This document shows positions 22,532-33,891 of a DNA stretch of 64,000 nt, piece after piece (position 1 is the first letter of the stretch; every line of letters starts with the position of its first letter). This DNA is from Argentina anserina (Eukaryota; Streptophyta; Magnoliopsida; Rosales; Rosaceae). The notes beneath the pieces were generated by a model. That model had not been told where the DNA came from. It searched no databases and saw only the letters and a list, made by a program, of their open reading frames with translations. The stretch spans positions 26,412,001-26,476,000 of the forward strand of contig NC_065877.1 of the NCBI RefSeq assembly GCF_933775445.1, in the 5' to 3' direction. The position numbers were made by a program, and so were the translations under genes.

Positions 22532-23767
22532 ATGTTTGGGTTTTGTTGTAGAAGGTTGCAATTACTTGTTCCCAGCTGTAGCAGCATTTCTGTTCATTCT
22601 TCAGCAACCCATTTTCAAAAGGGTTCTCCTTTTAGCAGATTGTATTCATCACTATTATCAGCATCGAAAATAGATCATGGGATACTAAAAGATAGAAAAG
22701 ACCAATCTTTTACAGTTTCATACTTGATAAACACACTTGGGTTCTCCCCTGAAGTTGCTCTTTCTGTCTCCAAGAAGCAAAAGGTGCACTTCAGATCCCC
22801 AAAACAACCAGACTCGGTCATTAGGCTTCTGAAAGATTATGGATTCAGTGATACTGATGTCTCCCAAATGATTAAGAAACGCCCAACCCTTCTTTTAGTC
22901 AGTGCTGAAAATACCCTTGTCCCTAAACTTGAGTTTTTTGGTTCCATTGGTATTGCAGGCACTGACCTTACTCGCCTCATTTCTGGCAATCCAAAGTTCT
23001 TAACACTTAGCTTAGAGAATAATCTCAGACCCTGTTATGATATCATCAAAGCTTTACCTATCCCGGACACAATGGCGGGTCTTGTTCTGTCGAAATTGTT
23101 TCAGGGGTTCACTGTCAGCCCGCAGGTACTAAGCAACATTGCTCCCAATATTGCATTTCTTAAGGCAGTTCAAGTCCCCGAAACCTCGGTCAATTTGTGT
23201 CTGAGCATTAACCTGTATGCAGTGTCAAGGGAAACCGACAAGTTTAAGGAGAACGTCGAGAATGTTATCAGTATGGGAATAAGGCCCTCTGCTCCAACCT
23301 TTATGAAGGCCTTGTATGTGATGTCTGTGTTGGATGAGCTGAAATGGGTACAAAGGGTGGAAATTTATAAGACGGCATTCAATTGGACTGAAGATGAGTT
23401 CTTCTTGGCATTTAGAAGATATCCCATGTTTATGAGTTTGTCAGAGAAGAACGTTTTTAATAAAATGGATTTTCTTGTCAACAGCATGTGTTGGAAGTCT
23501 GGATCTGTAGCTGGATATCCACATGTTCTAACTTATAGTTTGGAGAAGTGGATTATACCTAGGTATTTGGTTCTTAGAGTGCTTCTGTTGAAGGGCTTAA
23601 TGACAAAGGAAGTGTTTTCTTTGCCTGGCACACTGAGTTCCAGTAAGATTTTCTTCTTGGAAAAGTTTGTGATCAAATATCAAAAGCAAGTACCTGAGTT
23701 GTTGGATATCTTTCAAGGGAAAATGAGTCTTGCGGACTTGGGGTTGGAAACAGGTGGAGCAACATAA
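22532..23767 (+). CDS. mTERF-family organellar protein 2
   Basis: A single-exon gene of 411 codons, paralogous to the one at 17670: FTVSYLINTLGFSPEVAL, PDSVIRLLKDYGFSDTDVSQM, LEFFGSIGIAGTDL and, near the end, FLVNSMCWKSGSVAGYPHVL align with the first copy. The N-terminus (MFGFCCRRLQLLVPSCSS) is basic and hydroxylated, as in organelle transit peptides. The ATG used is the first in frame. The two genes are in the same orientation about 3.7 kb apart, indicating a tandem duplication; divergence at many residues shows it is not recent. Confidence 0.9.
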   Translation: MFGFCCRRLQLLVPSCSSISVHSSATHFQKGSPFSRLYSSLLSASKIDHGILKDRKDQSFTVSYLINTLGFSPEVALSVSKKQKVHFRSPKQPDSVIRLLKDYGFSDTDVSQMIKKRPTLLLVSAENTLVPKLEFFGSIGIAGTDLTRLISGNPKFLTLSLENNLRPCYDIIKALPIPDTMAGLVLSKLFQGFTVSPQVLSNIAPNIAFLKAVQVPETSVNLCLSINLYAVSRETDKFKENVENVISMGIRPSAPTFMKALYVMSVLDELKWVQRVEIYKTAFNWTEDEFFLAFRRYPMFMSLSEKNVFNKMDFLVNSMCWKSGSVAGYPHVLTYSLEKWIIPRYLVLRVLLLKGLMTKEVFSLPGTLSSSKIFFLEKFVIKYQKQVPELLDIFQGKMSLADLGLETGGAT

Positions 23768-25569
23768 TTGTAGGATGAAGCTATGCTATTCAATATTTTC
23801 TTCAATTTTATTATTAAACATCAGAAGAACCTCTAGTTCATAATTTCATTGTAAGTTGTGTTCTCTGTCCTTTGCTGTCAAAGTATGTTTTGGACACAAA
23901 TTGTATGTGACATATCAATCTCTAATACAATAAATTTATATACCAATATAGGTATAAATTCATTTTGAGTATGATGTACTAATCCTCCTTTGCTTCTATG
24001 GATGTGTGCATAGGTTTATGTGCCATGGGCAATCAGGTTGTTTGCACACTATAACTGTTTTTAGATCCCAGTTTAAGCTCACCATAACGCCTATATGACA
24101 TTAATACAAGAAAACTTGAATGTTCAAATTTCCTTGGACTTTGTAGTTTCTTCTTTCAAGTGTTGAGTCTTTATCTCTTCTTACATCAGGAAACAAATTG
24201 GCTGTTGTTGATGTGTCTGACCAGGATTCTATTTTCTCTGTCATAAGTTGTGGAGAATTCTTCCATGGCGTTTAGTTATCAAGGTTCTCTGGTATCCAGA
24301 GGTGTGGTAAAGCAAAATTGGTTCATTTCTGTCAGTATCACCTGTGAAATATATATCTTTAGGTTGTGGCATAACATCGGTATACATTATCTCAAACAGG
24401 TTTGGATGTCTATGTCTATGTGTGCGCTTGGTGCATGGATCACCTTGACAGGCTTTGTAGTTATGGAAAAAAAGTGTGACATCGTATAGCATGACCATTC
24501 TAGTAAAGCTCCCTCTAAATTAAGCATCCGTTATGCAGAGGTTTGCTGATATAACACCTCATTGGAGCAATTTCAGTCTACTTAATTCTTTCAGTAAGCC
24601 TCTTATTTCATTTTTCTTTTTCCCTCAGTATGTGCTAACTTCACCAGATCTTATAAGTTTTCAGAATTACCTGAACTCATGCTGCTTTATGTGTGCTATA
24701 CTGGGTTTGCTTTCATATTATAAAATATTTAAAATTAAATTGAAGACTAATTTCTGACCTTATGAGTTAGTTTCTACTGCGGCAGCATTCTGAGATTGTT
24801 TTGTCTTGTAATTATTCTAATTACTTAAAGGTGGCATTGTGAACTTTCGAGTGTTGATTGACATGATCCCCAAAATTTCAGAGGATGATTGCATCTAGAT
24901 TTCACCAGGTGTTTTCGATATGTTGTAGTTCACCTTCCAAAATCTGCAGTTTAGTATAACCTAATTCTGCAACTATGAAAGCACAGAAGCCAATCGAGAA
25001 TGAAGTAAAAACGTCAGGGGATCATTTTGTTTCTGCACTTCTACTACAAATGTTCATTTTCATTGTCTGGGAGTGTAATTTACAAAAGTTGAATATGGCC
25101 ATCTTTTTGTTTAAGATTGCAGTGTTTGTAGGAATTCGAAATCTGCTGGTGAAAAGAGCTAATCCAAACAGCAACCCAGACTAGCAAGATTACCCACTAA
25201 TTAAAATTAATCAAACTAGTATAATTTTCCATATAAGCGTGATCATGCCAATGTATGACAGACATTGATTTAGGAAACAAACAACCATGTATATATATAT
25301 TACCCAGGTTTCTTCCTTTGCAAAAAATAGACTCAAGCTGCTGTGGTAGAACATAAAACCCAACTAAATGAAAAAGAACAACAGAACTATAACTAGATAA
25401 AATAACACAAACTCATATCTGATTCTTTTTCTTATTAAATTAAATTCTTTAGCATCTCCAAGATTTCCAAAAGATACATAATGAACTTCACATTGCAGAA
25501 CAACATACAGTGCTGAATACACAAAAGATTTATTCTTTTCTTTTTCTTTCCAAATACCCGTTTGATCAA
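23768..25569. other. intergenic region
   Basis: 1.8 kb, AT-rich; 3' UTRs of the convergent mTERF 2 and DUF3511 genes are expected at its ends. Frames of 70-85 residues here show no domain or composition supporting a gene. Confidence 0.5.
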
Positions 25570-26013
25570 TCATCGCCACCCATAGACTACTTGAGTGTAG
25601 GTGCTCTTGATCCACTTAAAGCTCTTCTTGAAAGACCCTTTCATCTTCTCCTCAGCTGAATAGACTTTGTATCCAGCAACCCTCTTCTTCCTCCGCAACT
25701 CTGGGTCAGCCAAGCTCCAGATCTTTGATGTGGATGTCCCCAAACTGCTCTTCCCTTTCTTCGTCTTGGCATCTTTAACAATCTGATGATTTGGGTATGC
25801 ATCAAAACTACTACCAGAGCGACCATAGTTGACACTGTAACTCTTGAGATCTCTCATGCTTGTTGGTGGGGCTGGTGGAGCTGGTGGAGCTGCTGCCTTG
25901 CCTCCATAGTAGACCTCCATCTGCATATTCCTCTCGTCTCTGCTGCCTCCATAGTAGACCTCCATCTGCATGTTCCTCTCATCTCTACAGGATTTGGATC
26001 TGTAATTTTCCAT
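25570..26013 (-). CDS. DUF3511 protein
   Basis: A single-exon gene of 147 codons. The C-terminus (about residues 97-147) is the plant DUF3511 (PF12023) signature: KIWSLADPELRRKKRVAGYK, then MKGSFKKSFKWIK and a YTQVVYGW end. Function is unknown in general. The N-terminus has a tandem duplication of RDERNMQMEVYYGG (residues about 10-38), followed by a proline-rich PPAPPAPP linker. No signal peptide or membrane span is visible. The ATG at 26013 is the first in frame. Confidence 0.9.
   Translation of the reverse strand: MENYRSKSCRDERNMQMEVYYGGSRDERNMQMEVYYGGKAAAPPAPPAPPTSMRDLKSYSVNYGRSGSSFDAYPNHQIVKDAKTKKGKSSLGTSTSKIWSLADPELRRKKRVAGYKVYSAEEKMKGSFKKSFKWIKSTYTQVVYGWR
25901..25990 (-). repeat. 45-bp coding tandem duplication in DUF3511 gene
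   Basis: Two 45-bp units beginning CCTCCATAGTAGACCTCC on the plus strand start at 25901 and 25946. They differ at about two or three positions and keep the reading frame, adding 15 residues. Confidence 0.9.
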
Positions 26014-28206
26014 TGGAGTTATTAGAGGCGGGTAGATAGAGCTGGAGGAGACAGAGTTGGTTCCAAGGTTTCAAAGATTGAATAAGACAATGAATTGGTG
26101 ATATGGAGTAGCTACAAGACTATTCAAAAGTTCGGCTTTGCTTTCTTTGTAAATGGGAACGTGACCAACTATTAGTACTATTTTAGTGATTTTTATGTCA
26201 AATTTGGAACACTTCAATGTCTTTCAATTTGGTCTCTTTTCCTTTATATAATGCAATTTGACATGCAACCTTTATGAGTCCCTGGTATTGATCCATATTA
26301 AGTTCCATCGTCCTAGCTATCTATTAAGAAAGCTGTAATGCTAAGTTTGGTTTAAAAAACATCCCTTACTCAAGAGTCAAGACAAATGAACAGTGTCTAT
26401 TTTCATAAATCCGAATAACTAAAAATAATCTTCAATCTGATTACTGTACGTAGAAATGAATTTTGATATAGTTTAGAGTTATTAAATCTTAATAAATAAC
26501 AAAAATAATGAAATCTTAAATAAATAATTAGTACGGCTGCTCTTAAACTTTCAACTCGTCAAATATAAGAAGAATAAGAAATCTAAACCTTTTATTACAA
26601 TGACACTTTTCGAAATATTGTGGAGAATCCCTACAAATTACATCTATTCAAGTCATTTTCAACTAAGCACCACCTAACATGGTGTATTTACTATAGTGAC
26701 GACTCCATTTTGCTAAAATTATATTGGTTTGTGTGTTCAAATTCATATTGGTTTGTGTTCATTATCTACTTTTACACACATGGACTTGGAAGACTTCAAT
26801 TAGGACCAGGTACCACAAACTTGTCTTTGCTGTACTGGTTTTCCTATATTTGATGTACAACACGTAACATGCAACCATATTCGATATATTAAAATTTGAG
26901 TCCCTATTTCCATTTGATTATGAATTCTCAAAATCTTAAAGTATGTTTCATGAAATCAGGACTTGTGATGGAAAGGTTTAACTTTGCTTTCATACTCGTG
27001 GGGTTGCATGAGTAGCGGCTAGTTGCAAAGTTTGACTGGTTTTTGCACATGTAATGTAACAGCTCAAATTTGAATGCGAAAGCATAGAACTAACGAGAGG
27101 GAAGCAAGGAGTGCTACGCAGCTCATTTGACTTTGAAACAAAAAATCACACTAGGCCGTGTTTGGTAAGGCTGACAAGATTAGACTAGGATTTCAAATTG
27201 GATTTGACTAGATTGGATTACTATTTACTAATCACTCTTGCGTTTGGGTAATCAGATTGAGAATTGAATAAGATTTTTTTTTAAAGCTTCACTTCACTCA
27301 AACATCTTTTTCTCTCCCCGACTCTTCCTCTCGTTCTCTTTGACGCAAAGCGTCGTTGGCTTCCTCCTCCCGTTATGCCGTCGTCCGGCCAAATCGAAGC
27401 AGAACACCCGCAAAAATTTTGTTGATCTTCTTTCCATAAAACCAGTCCATGCATGTAGATTTACCTAATCCCCAAAATCGAAGTTAGAGGCAGTATCTTG
27501 ATCTTCTATGGATTTCAGCTTCATTCTTGAGCTCTGGCGAGCCATTCCGACCCCTCTTGATAAGTTTGACCTCCACCTCTCACTCCCTATTCGATTATAC
27601 CCTCAATTTCACAAAACAAGAACTAATTCTAGTTCCCTTTTCCGGCCAGGTTGACGCTGGCTCATCTCCGCCTCTACTTTTTTAGCACCGTTGTGGCTCT
27701 GATTAGCTCGGTTGATGGTGGAAGAAGAAATTTTGTTTTTTTTTTTGGTTCTTAGTGAGCTTGAAGATCAGGCACAATTATGATATCCAGGTGGATAAAA
27801 TTATATACCACATTTTCAACCGGATTTAAAATCAAGGTCTGATATGATAAGATTTTTCTGGTTACTTCATATCTGGGAGTCCAAACACATCTACTTGTTG
27901 GATAGGAGATGAACATATCATATCCACCTATTATATTCGGGCAAACAAACATAGTCATAATGTACATAACAACGACATATATAGTTCTCTTCATATTGAT
28001 ATATCTATGACAATTCTCAACATTAAATTTTCTCAGTCGAGTTGAAAAACTAACAACATTAAGTGGATCTTGGTACGGGAAATCGTTATCGGAGTAATGT
28101 AGGGTTAACAAAAATAATAATAAAAGAACGGAGTTTCTATGGTAAGCTAGCTGTGATGGGATATGGCACATATATCGCAAGCATTGATAGGAAAAGTAGT
28201 GGCAAT
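26014..28206. other. intergenic region with possible DNA-transposon remnant
   Basis: 2.2 kb without a convincing gene. From about 27150 the sequence starts GGCCGTGTTTGGTAAGG, a style common at the ends of plant non-autonomous DNA transposons. An inverted CCAAACAC near 27888 could mark the other side. Termini and target duplication were not confirmed. Confidence 0.35.
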
Positions 28207-29760
28207 TTATTTCCCGATGGTCATGATCATAAATACCAAGGAACCAATTTTCTTTCCGGCAACGAGGTCGTAAATCAATCGAGTTACCACGGATGTGGTG
28301 TGAACCAAAGAGTAATCCATGGGAAATCTAACCCCTTTGAAACTTCTATGAGTTCTATCCGCCAAGGAATACACCCAGGCTGGAACCTGTGTAATCGAAA
28401 GCATAGTGGATGCAGTTTTTCCCTAGTGTCTTGTCATTGACGACCTTACTTCCTTTATCGCTCACAAACAATATTCGATCACCGAGATCAGTAACCTCCT
28501 CGTAGAATGGCTTACCATCAGTCTCATTCTCCATCTTATACAAACGGGAATCTTGAAGATTATCTTTTATCAAGAGTTAATATAAACAATTTCCTTGGAT
28601 GCAGAATCTTTCGCTAAATAAAGGGCAGATGAACACGGGATGTCGATCCAGAGCTCACAATTGTATGTGGCCCTAGTGACATTGTCATCTTCAGTGATTA
28701 TGTCAAATTCCAGTACCGGCAACATATAACTTCTGATCAGTTATTTCAATATCTCTGTAGCAGATCCCATTGTGTTCTTAACGAGGGTCCATGATGAATC
28801 AGTTGGCTTACAAATACGTAAACAATTTCCATAACAAAGAGCAGCCACGAAACAATTCTGTTGCAGACTTGTTGGTGGTGAAGAGGCTACAGTTTTAACC
28901 AAGAGGAAGTTCTCTGGCGGGAGCTCGACTCGGGCACGCGATATTGGATTAAAGAAGAAGTTGATAACATTATTGCATTCAAGAACAGATACTATCGGCC
29001 ACGACTCTATTGAACCAAAACAAAATCGGGACGAGGGAATTTCTGATCTGATAGGTGCTGGACTCCTTCTAAAGGTACTCTCGTTTTTGAGGTAGAAGGC
29101 ATCCGAAGATTCACGATTCCCTGACCAAAGTTTATTGAGAAGCAAAAGCCATGGGAGTTGAGGAGCAGGAGGGCAGGATTTGGTGGCAATACCTCTGTTA
29201 ACGGCAGCTCGCCAGAAACGGCATACTTGGCGAAACACCAAGTAATCTGATATCTATAGTCGTTGTGCTATCAATTGTAAGGTCATCTGGGAGTCCTTGC
29301 GACCACCCAGGGCCGGCCCTGTGCTTAGAGAGGCCCAGACGAAAAGAATAAAACATTATTAATTAACAAATATTTATTATTAATTAAATAAAATTCATAA
29401 TGAAATGTAATTTATTATTTTCGTACTAAATTTATGATTTTAAAAATAAAATATCAAATTAAATTTATAAAAATAGACAAAATAATATATTTAATCATGA
29501 TTTAAGTCCACAAATTCTGATAATTGGAGTACTTATTAAATTTTATAATAAATAATTAAAAATATGTGAAGAAAGTGTTAATTTTGTACTAATAATTAAT
29601 AACATATTAATTTCTATTAATTTTTATATCCACATGAAAAAAAATGACCCATATTGTTTTTTTAGGCCCTAGACTTGGGCCTAGTAGCTCTTGGCCCAGG
29701 GCCAGGGCCGTGCGACCACCTCTCTTCTCCTCTATCCTCTTAATCAGCTTTAATATGAGC
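28207..29760 (-). pseudogene. F-box / DUF295 protein gene, broken
   Basis: Minus-strand remains of an F-box protein with a DUF295 (F-box/kelch, SKIP23-like) C-terminal domain; such proteins act as SCF ubiquitin-ligase adaptors. An F-box is visible near 29295-29205 (LPDD, then LQLIAQRL, stop, ISDYLVFRQVCRFWRA), with a one-base shift and a stop inside. The following piece 29241-28741 is open. Later pieces carry EVTDLGDRILFVSDKGS and CIHYAFDY, then shift frame into WVYSLADRTHRSFKG. A hAT-like element separates the probable N-terminus (about 29721-29760) from the rest. Several lesions make this a clear pseudogene. Confidence 0.8.
29308..29712. mobile_element. hAT-like non-autonomous insertion with target-site duplication
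   Basis: About 0.4 kb, starting CAGGGCCGGCCCTG and ending CCAGGGCCGTG, AT-rich inside. The flanks repeat TGCGACCACC (29298-29307 and 29711-29720). With an 8-bp duplication CGACCACC the element ends become CAGGGCC and its near-complement, as in plant hAT elements. It has no coding capacity. It lies inside the F-box pseudogene, near the start of its reading frame. Confidence 0.8.
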
Positions 29761-30271
29761 TTCTCATAATCTAGTTTTTGATTGTGTGTGGCTTTGAGTT
29801 TCCTAGTTTGTAACTAAAACTAATTACTTAACTTGAAGAGCACTCCTCTAAATTTCTTGGAGGGCAAGAAATACCTCTCCTATATATATATAAAGAGGTA
29901 GATCGAAAGTTTTGCCGAAAGCATCCAACAATTTAAGAGTACCGGTTCATACACGACTCAATTTAAGGTGAATAATGCTTAGCTTGTATTACTAATAAAC
30001 CCTATATATCTATACACCAAGAAAACTGTATTGACTTGCTTATTATTTTATATAATGTACATTGTGGTATATTAAACAGTTATAGCATGTCAAGCATTGT
30101 GAATTGGTTTTATTAAGAGTGGAGAATTAGTCAATTAGAATGTAGAACCGTTTCATGGTCGATGCGATATTAGTTATTCACTGAAATGTCTCAACGAAAT
30201 TATGGCTTTAGCACATTATCATGGAGTTATTCTCTATTTATATTACTAATTGCATTTTTTTTATGTCAACA
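29761..30271. other. intergenic region
   Basis: 0.5 kb, AT-rich, between the F-box pseudogene and the eIF4A-like fragment. Nothing recognised apart from a (TA)n run at 29882-29890. Confidence 0.5.
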
Positions 30272-30754
30272 GCGATGGAAGGTGTCATGCAATTTTACAT
30301 AAACGTTGAAAAGGAAGAAGGGAAGTTTGACAAACTCTGCGATCTCTACGATGCCTTGTGCATCACTTCGCAGAGTGTCATCTTTGTTAACACAAGGCTC
30401 AAAGCTGACTGGCTCACTCAGAAGATGCGAAGCAAGTTGCGCATCGCCTTTGCTATCCACGACGACACGGATCAGTTCAATCGTGCCAGGATTGTGCGTG
30501 AATTCCATATTGGCACTTCCCCTGTTCTGATCACTAGTACCGATCTCTTGTCTTCTAATATCAATGTGGAGAATGTATCTCTAGCCATAAATTATGATTT
30601 GCCTACTCAACCAGAGCAATACCAACGGATTCAAATGTTTGGGAGAACAGGTGTTGCCATTAACTTTGTGACCGAGGATGAGAAGGGAGTGCTGCAAGAT
30701 ATCGAGAAGGCTTGTAATGTGGACATTAGGGAGCTTCCATTTTCAACCAGCTAG
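30272..30754 (+). pseudogene. eIF4A C-terminal helicase domain fragment
   Basis: A 161-codon open stretch matching the second RecA domain of eIF4A, e.g. [20 protein letters not shown] and [12 protein letters not shown]. Key motifs are spoiled: the motif V DLLARGID segment of the true gene is here DLLSSNIN, and the [11 protein letters not shown] box is shortened to [10 protein letters not shown]. It begins mid-domain, just after an AG, and lacks the whole first RecA domain (Walker A, DEAD). The intact eIF4A gene is about 0.8 kb away in the opposite orientation, tail to tail. Best read as a decayed partial duplicate, though the frame is open to its stop. Confidence 0.8.
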
Positions 30755-31585
30755 CTGCTGAGATCATTTCTAAAACTCAATCTCGTATATGCTTCTGCTA
30801 TTCTATTCGTTTGAACTCTTTTCTAAATTAGTATATTATAGTTGGGTTACTGTTTTATCTCCTCCATTGGTCCAAACAAGGAACCGTACCAATTGTATTA
30901 TGACTATTATCTGGTCTGGCCGTTTAGCACTGTGCGGCATTATGTTCCATTAGACCGACTAGAGTACGTAAAAGCATGAGGATTAGAATGAGAGACGCTT
31001 TAGAATGAACCAATTCGCAGTTAACAGCCGCATGTAAAAAGAGGATTTAGATTGAACCGGTTTGCATAAGTGGTACAGTTAGAATGATACTTGACCAGTT
31101 CTGTTGTATTCAATCCTGACACTATTTTGCATGTATTCAGTCCTGACAAACTCATATTTTGCATCTGGAATATTCAAACGAAGTGGGTACTATAGAGACA
31201 AGATGAGTACACAACATCAAAAGCCCCCGAAAGGGAATGGTATTACAAGCAACTGAAGAAGAAAAGACTAATGTTAAGCTTGTTTACACAGGAGGGAATG
31301 TCATGATACCATGTACACGTTTACACTTCTCTAGACCAAAAACAAAGATACAAACATATGCTACGAAATAAGAAAGGACATCAAAAAAGCAATTGGACAT
31401 CCCATACGAAGCATGCAACAGGCGTGAGTTTTATATGAGAAAATGTAGAAGGGGCATACAATATAACAGTTGGATATCTTTCACAGCATAAATTAAAAAC
31501 AAATTGGAGAAAAAGAAACATTTAAATAGTACTTGTGCTTTCAAAACAGGAATGAGAAATCTGCCTCAAGAACAAAATCAGCGCC
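30755..31585. other. intergenic, 3' UTR of eIF4A
   Basis: 0.83 kb between the two convergent eIF4A sequences. The right part should be the 3' UTR of the intact gene. No gene seen. Confidence 0.5.
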
Positions 31586-33266
31586 TCACAGAAGATCCGC
31601 CACGTTGGAAGGCAGCTCCTCAATCACCACATTATAGAACCTCTGAATGTCAGATAGCATTCTGTCGTCATCCCTCGTCACAAAATTGATGGCAACACCT
31701 TTTCTTCCAAATCGCCCACTTCGTCCAATACGATGAAGGTAGTTTTCTGGCTGAGTCGGCAAATCATAATTAATTACAAGCGACACTTGCTGCACATCAA
31801 TACCACGTGCCAACAGATCAGTTGTGATGAGAACACGGGAGGAACCAGATCGGAATTCACGCATGATAATATCACGCTGGTTCTGATCCATATCACCATG
31901 GGTAGCAGAGACAGTGTGGTCACGGCTTCGCATCTTATCTGTAAGCCAGTCCACTTTACGCCTTGTGTTAACAAAAATGACACTCTGGGTTATTGCAAGG
32001 GTCTCGTACAAATCACAAAGTGTCTCGAGCTTCCATTCCTCCTTATCAACATTAACATAAAATTGCTTGATTCCCTCAAGGGTGAGCTCATCACGCTTGA
32101 CCAAAATCCTAACTGGTTTGTTCATGAACTTTCTGGTGATTTCAAGGGCTTCCGGTGGCATAGTAGCAGAGAACACACCCACTTGAACTTTTGATGGCAG
32201 AAGCTGAAAAATATCATATATCTGACAAAAACAACATTATTTCAGATATATAAACATGAACATACCCACGTCAACATACCAAGAGCAAGTCATCAAAATA
32301 GACAGAAAGAAAACAGATGACTACCTGATCCTTGAAACCCCTTGATAGCATTTCATCAGCTTCATCCAATACAAACATCCTAATATTATCTGCACGAAGT
32401 GATTGCCTCCTCAACAAGTCATGCACACGTCCAGGAGTGCCAACCACTACATGCACACCAGCTTGAAGAATTCGCTGATCCTCACGAACGATAGTTCCAC
32501 CAACACAAGCATGAACCTTGACACCAAGGTAGTCTCCAAGTGCACGCATAACCTTCTCAATCTGCTGTGCAAGCTCCCTAGTAGGTGCCAACACCATGGC
32601 CTGGCACTGGACCAAACCATAGTCAAGTTGCTGCAATATTCCTGAGCAAAAGGTTGCTGTTTTGCCAGTTCCTGACTGAGCCTGTTGAATTACATCCAAA
32701 CCTTGGCAGAAAGGAACAATGCCCCTTTGCTGAATTGCAGAAGGCTTCTCAAAACCTACAACATAATAGTAACATTAAGCACCTAAAGCATAAGAAACAG
32801 AACAGTTCAAAAGTATGGATTATAATACCAAATGCAGTTAATAATTAAAAATCTTAAAAGGATGACAAAATATTTGAAACAACAATAATGGAATTCTAGG
32901 CCACTGGAATAACTTAAAACAGAAAAGAGAAGAGCCATTGGCATCAGACCAAGGTAAACAAGAAGTATACAATCTGTACCTACCATAAGCATAGATTCCT
33001 CTTAAAAGATTTTCTTGTAAACCCATGGCATCAAAACTGTCATGAACATCATCATAGGATGTGAAGAACTCTTGGCCTTCAGATGAGAGGCTGCAACAGA
33101 TAAAGCAAAATATCAATAGTGACATTAATCGAGCCATCTGGAAAGAGGTAATGACACAAATAAGAAAAGAAAAGAAAACATCTAATCATTAAGCTTACAT
33201 CTCGTTCATCTTGGAATCATACTGTTTCGCATCAAACTGGGCACCTTCGGGAGCAAGACCTGCCAT
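31586..33266 (-). CDS. eIF4A: eukaryotic initiation factor 4A (DEAD-box RNA helicase)
   Basis: ATP-dependent RNA helicase of the cap-binding eIF4F complex; it unwinds mRNA leaders for ribosome scanning in the cytosol. Coding exons on the minus strand are 33266-33199, 33090-32984, 32755-32325 and 32221-31586: 1242 nt, 413 residues, exactly the family length. Motifs in order: Q-motif region [10 protein letters not shown], Walker [18 protein letters not shown] (VLDEADEM), SAT (VFSATMPP), [17 protein letters not shown] and [11 protein letters not shown]. All splice sites are GT..AG and phases agree. A 5' UTR intron is likely (33747-33269), with the first non-coding exon ending at 33748. A TATA box lies at 33891-33884. 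Intact and probably expressed. Confidence 0.97.
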
Positions 33267-33747
33267 AGCTGGGAACAGGAAAGTAGTTGCAACTTTAAGA
33301 TTCAGTGAATACATACCTCACAGAAAGAAATACGCAGAGGCTCTGGGTATGTACAAAACAATCATGTGGATTAAATTCATGCATCATCCAAAAGCAGACA
33401 GCTCAGAAACAGAGTTGGCAGTGCTTAGCTAACACTCAACATATCAGAAACCATTGATTTCCCAATCAAAAATCACGCGACAGCTCAGAAAATAGCATAT
33501 CAAATAAATAATAATTACAGGGCAGTATTAGTTTCAAGACTCAGCTTTTTTTAACCATATTCAATTTGATAATCAGACTAGTAATCAATTCAGACTCATC
33601 TAATACAATCCCACAAAACCAAACCAAACCAAACAGACCAATCAAGATACCAAAACACATCTGACGAAAACAGAACCGAAACTACGAAACTCAACAGAAA
33701 CAAAGCAATCAAACGTTTTCAATGCGAGAAGAGATGAAGAGACAGAC

Positions 33748-33891
33748 CTGGTTGATTGAAAAGCTTGAGAGAGAGAGAGAGCAGAAGAATAGGTAGGGAG
33801 ATTAGAGAGAGCTAGGGTTCGCAAACTCCTCGGATCTGCGCCGTGGAGTTTGAAAAGGGGGGAAGTGAGAAATTGGAGGCTGCGTTTTATA
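33748..33891 (-). promoter_or_regulatory. eIF4A promoter and non-coding first exon
   Basis: On the minus strand, TATAAAAC at 33891-33884 is followed about 70 bp later by AACCCTA (33819-33813, telobox-like) and a CT-rich run (33780-33762). The exon ends CAACCAG at 33748 before GTCTGT. The intron to 33269 ends TTCCCAG, two bases before the ATG. Confidence 0.7.

Noticed and set aside
26620..26853. 77-residue frame rich in aromatic residues
   Set aside because: AT-rich intergenic DNA, no homology recognised, no gene signals.
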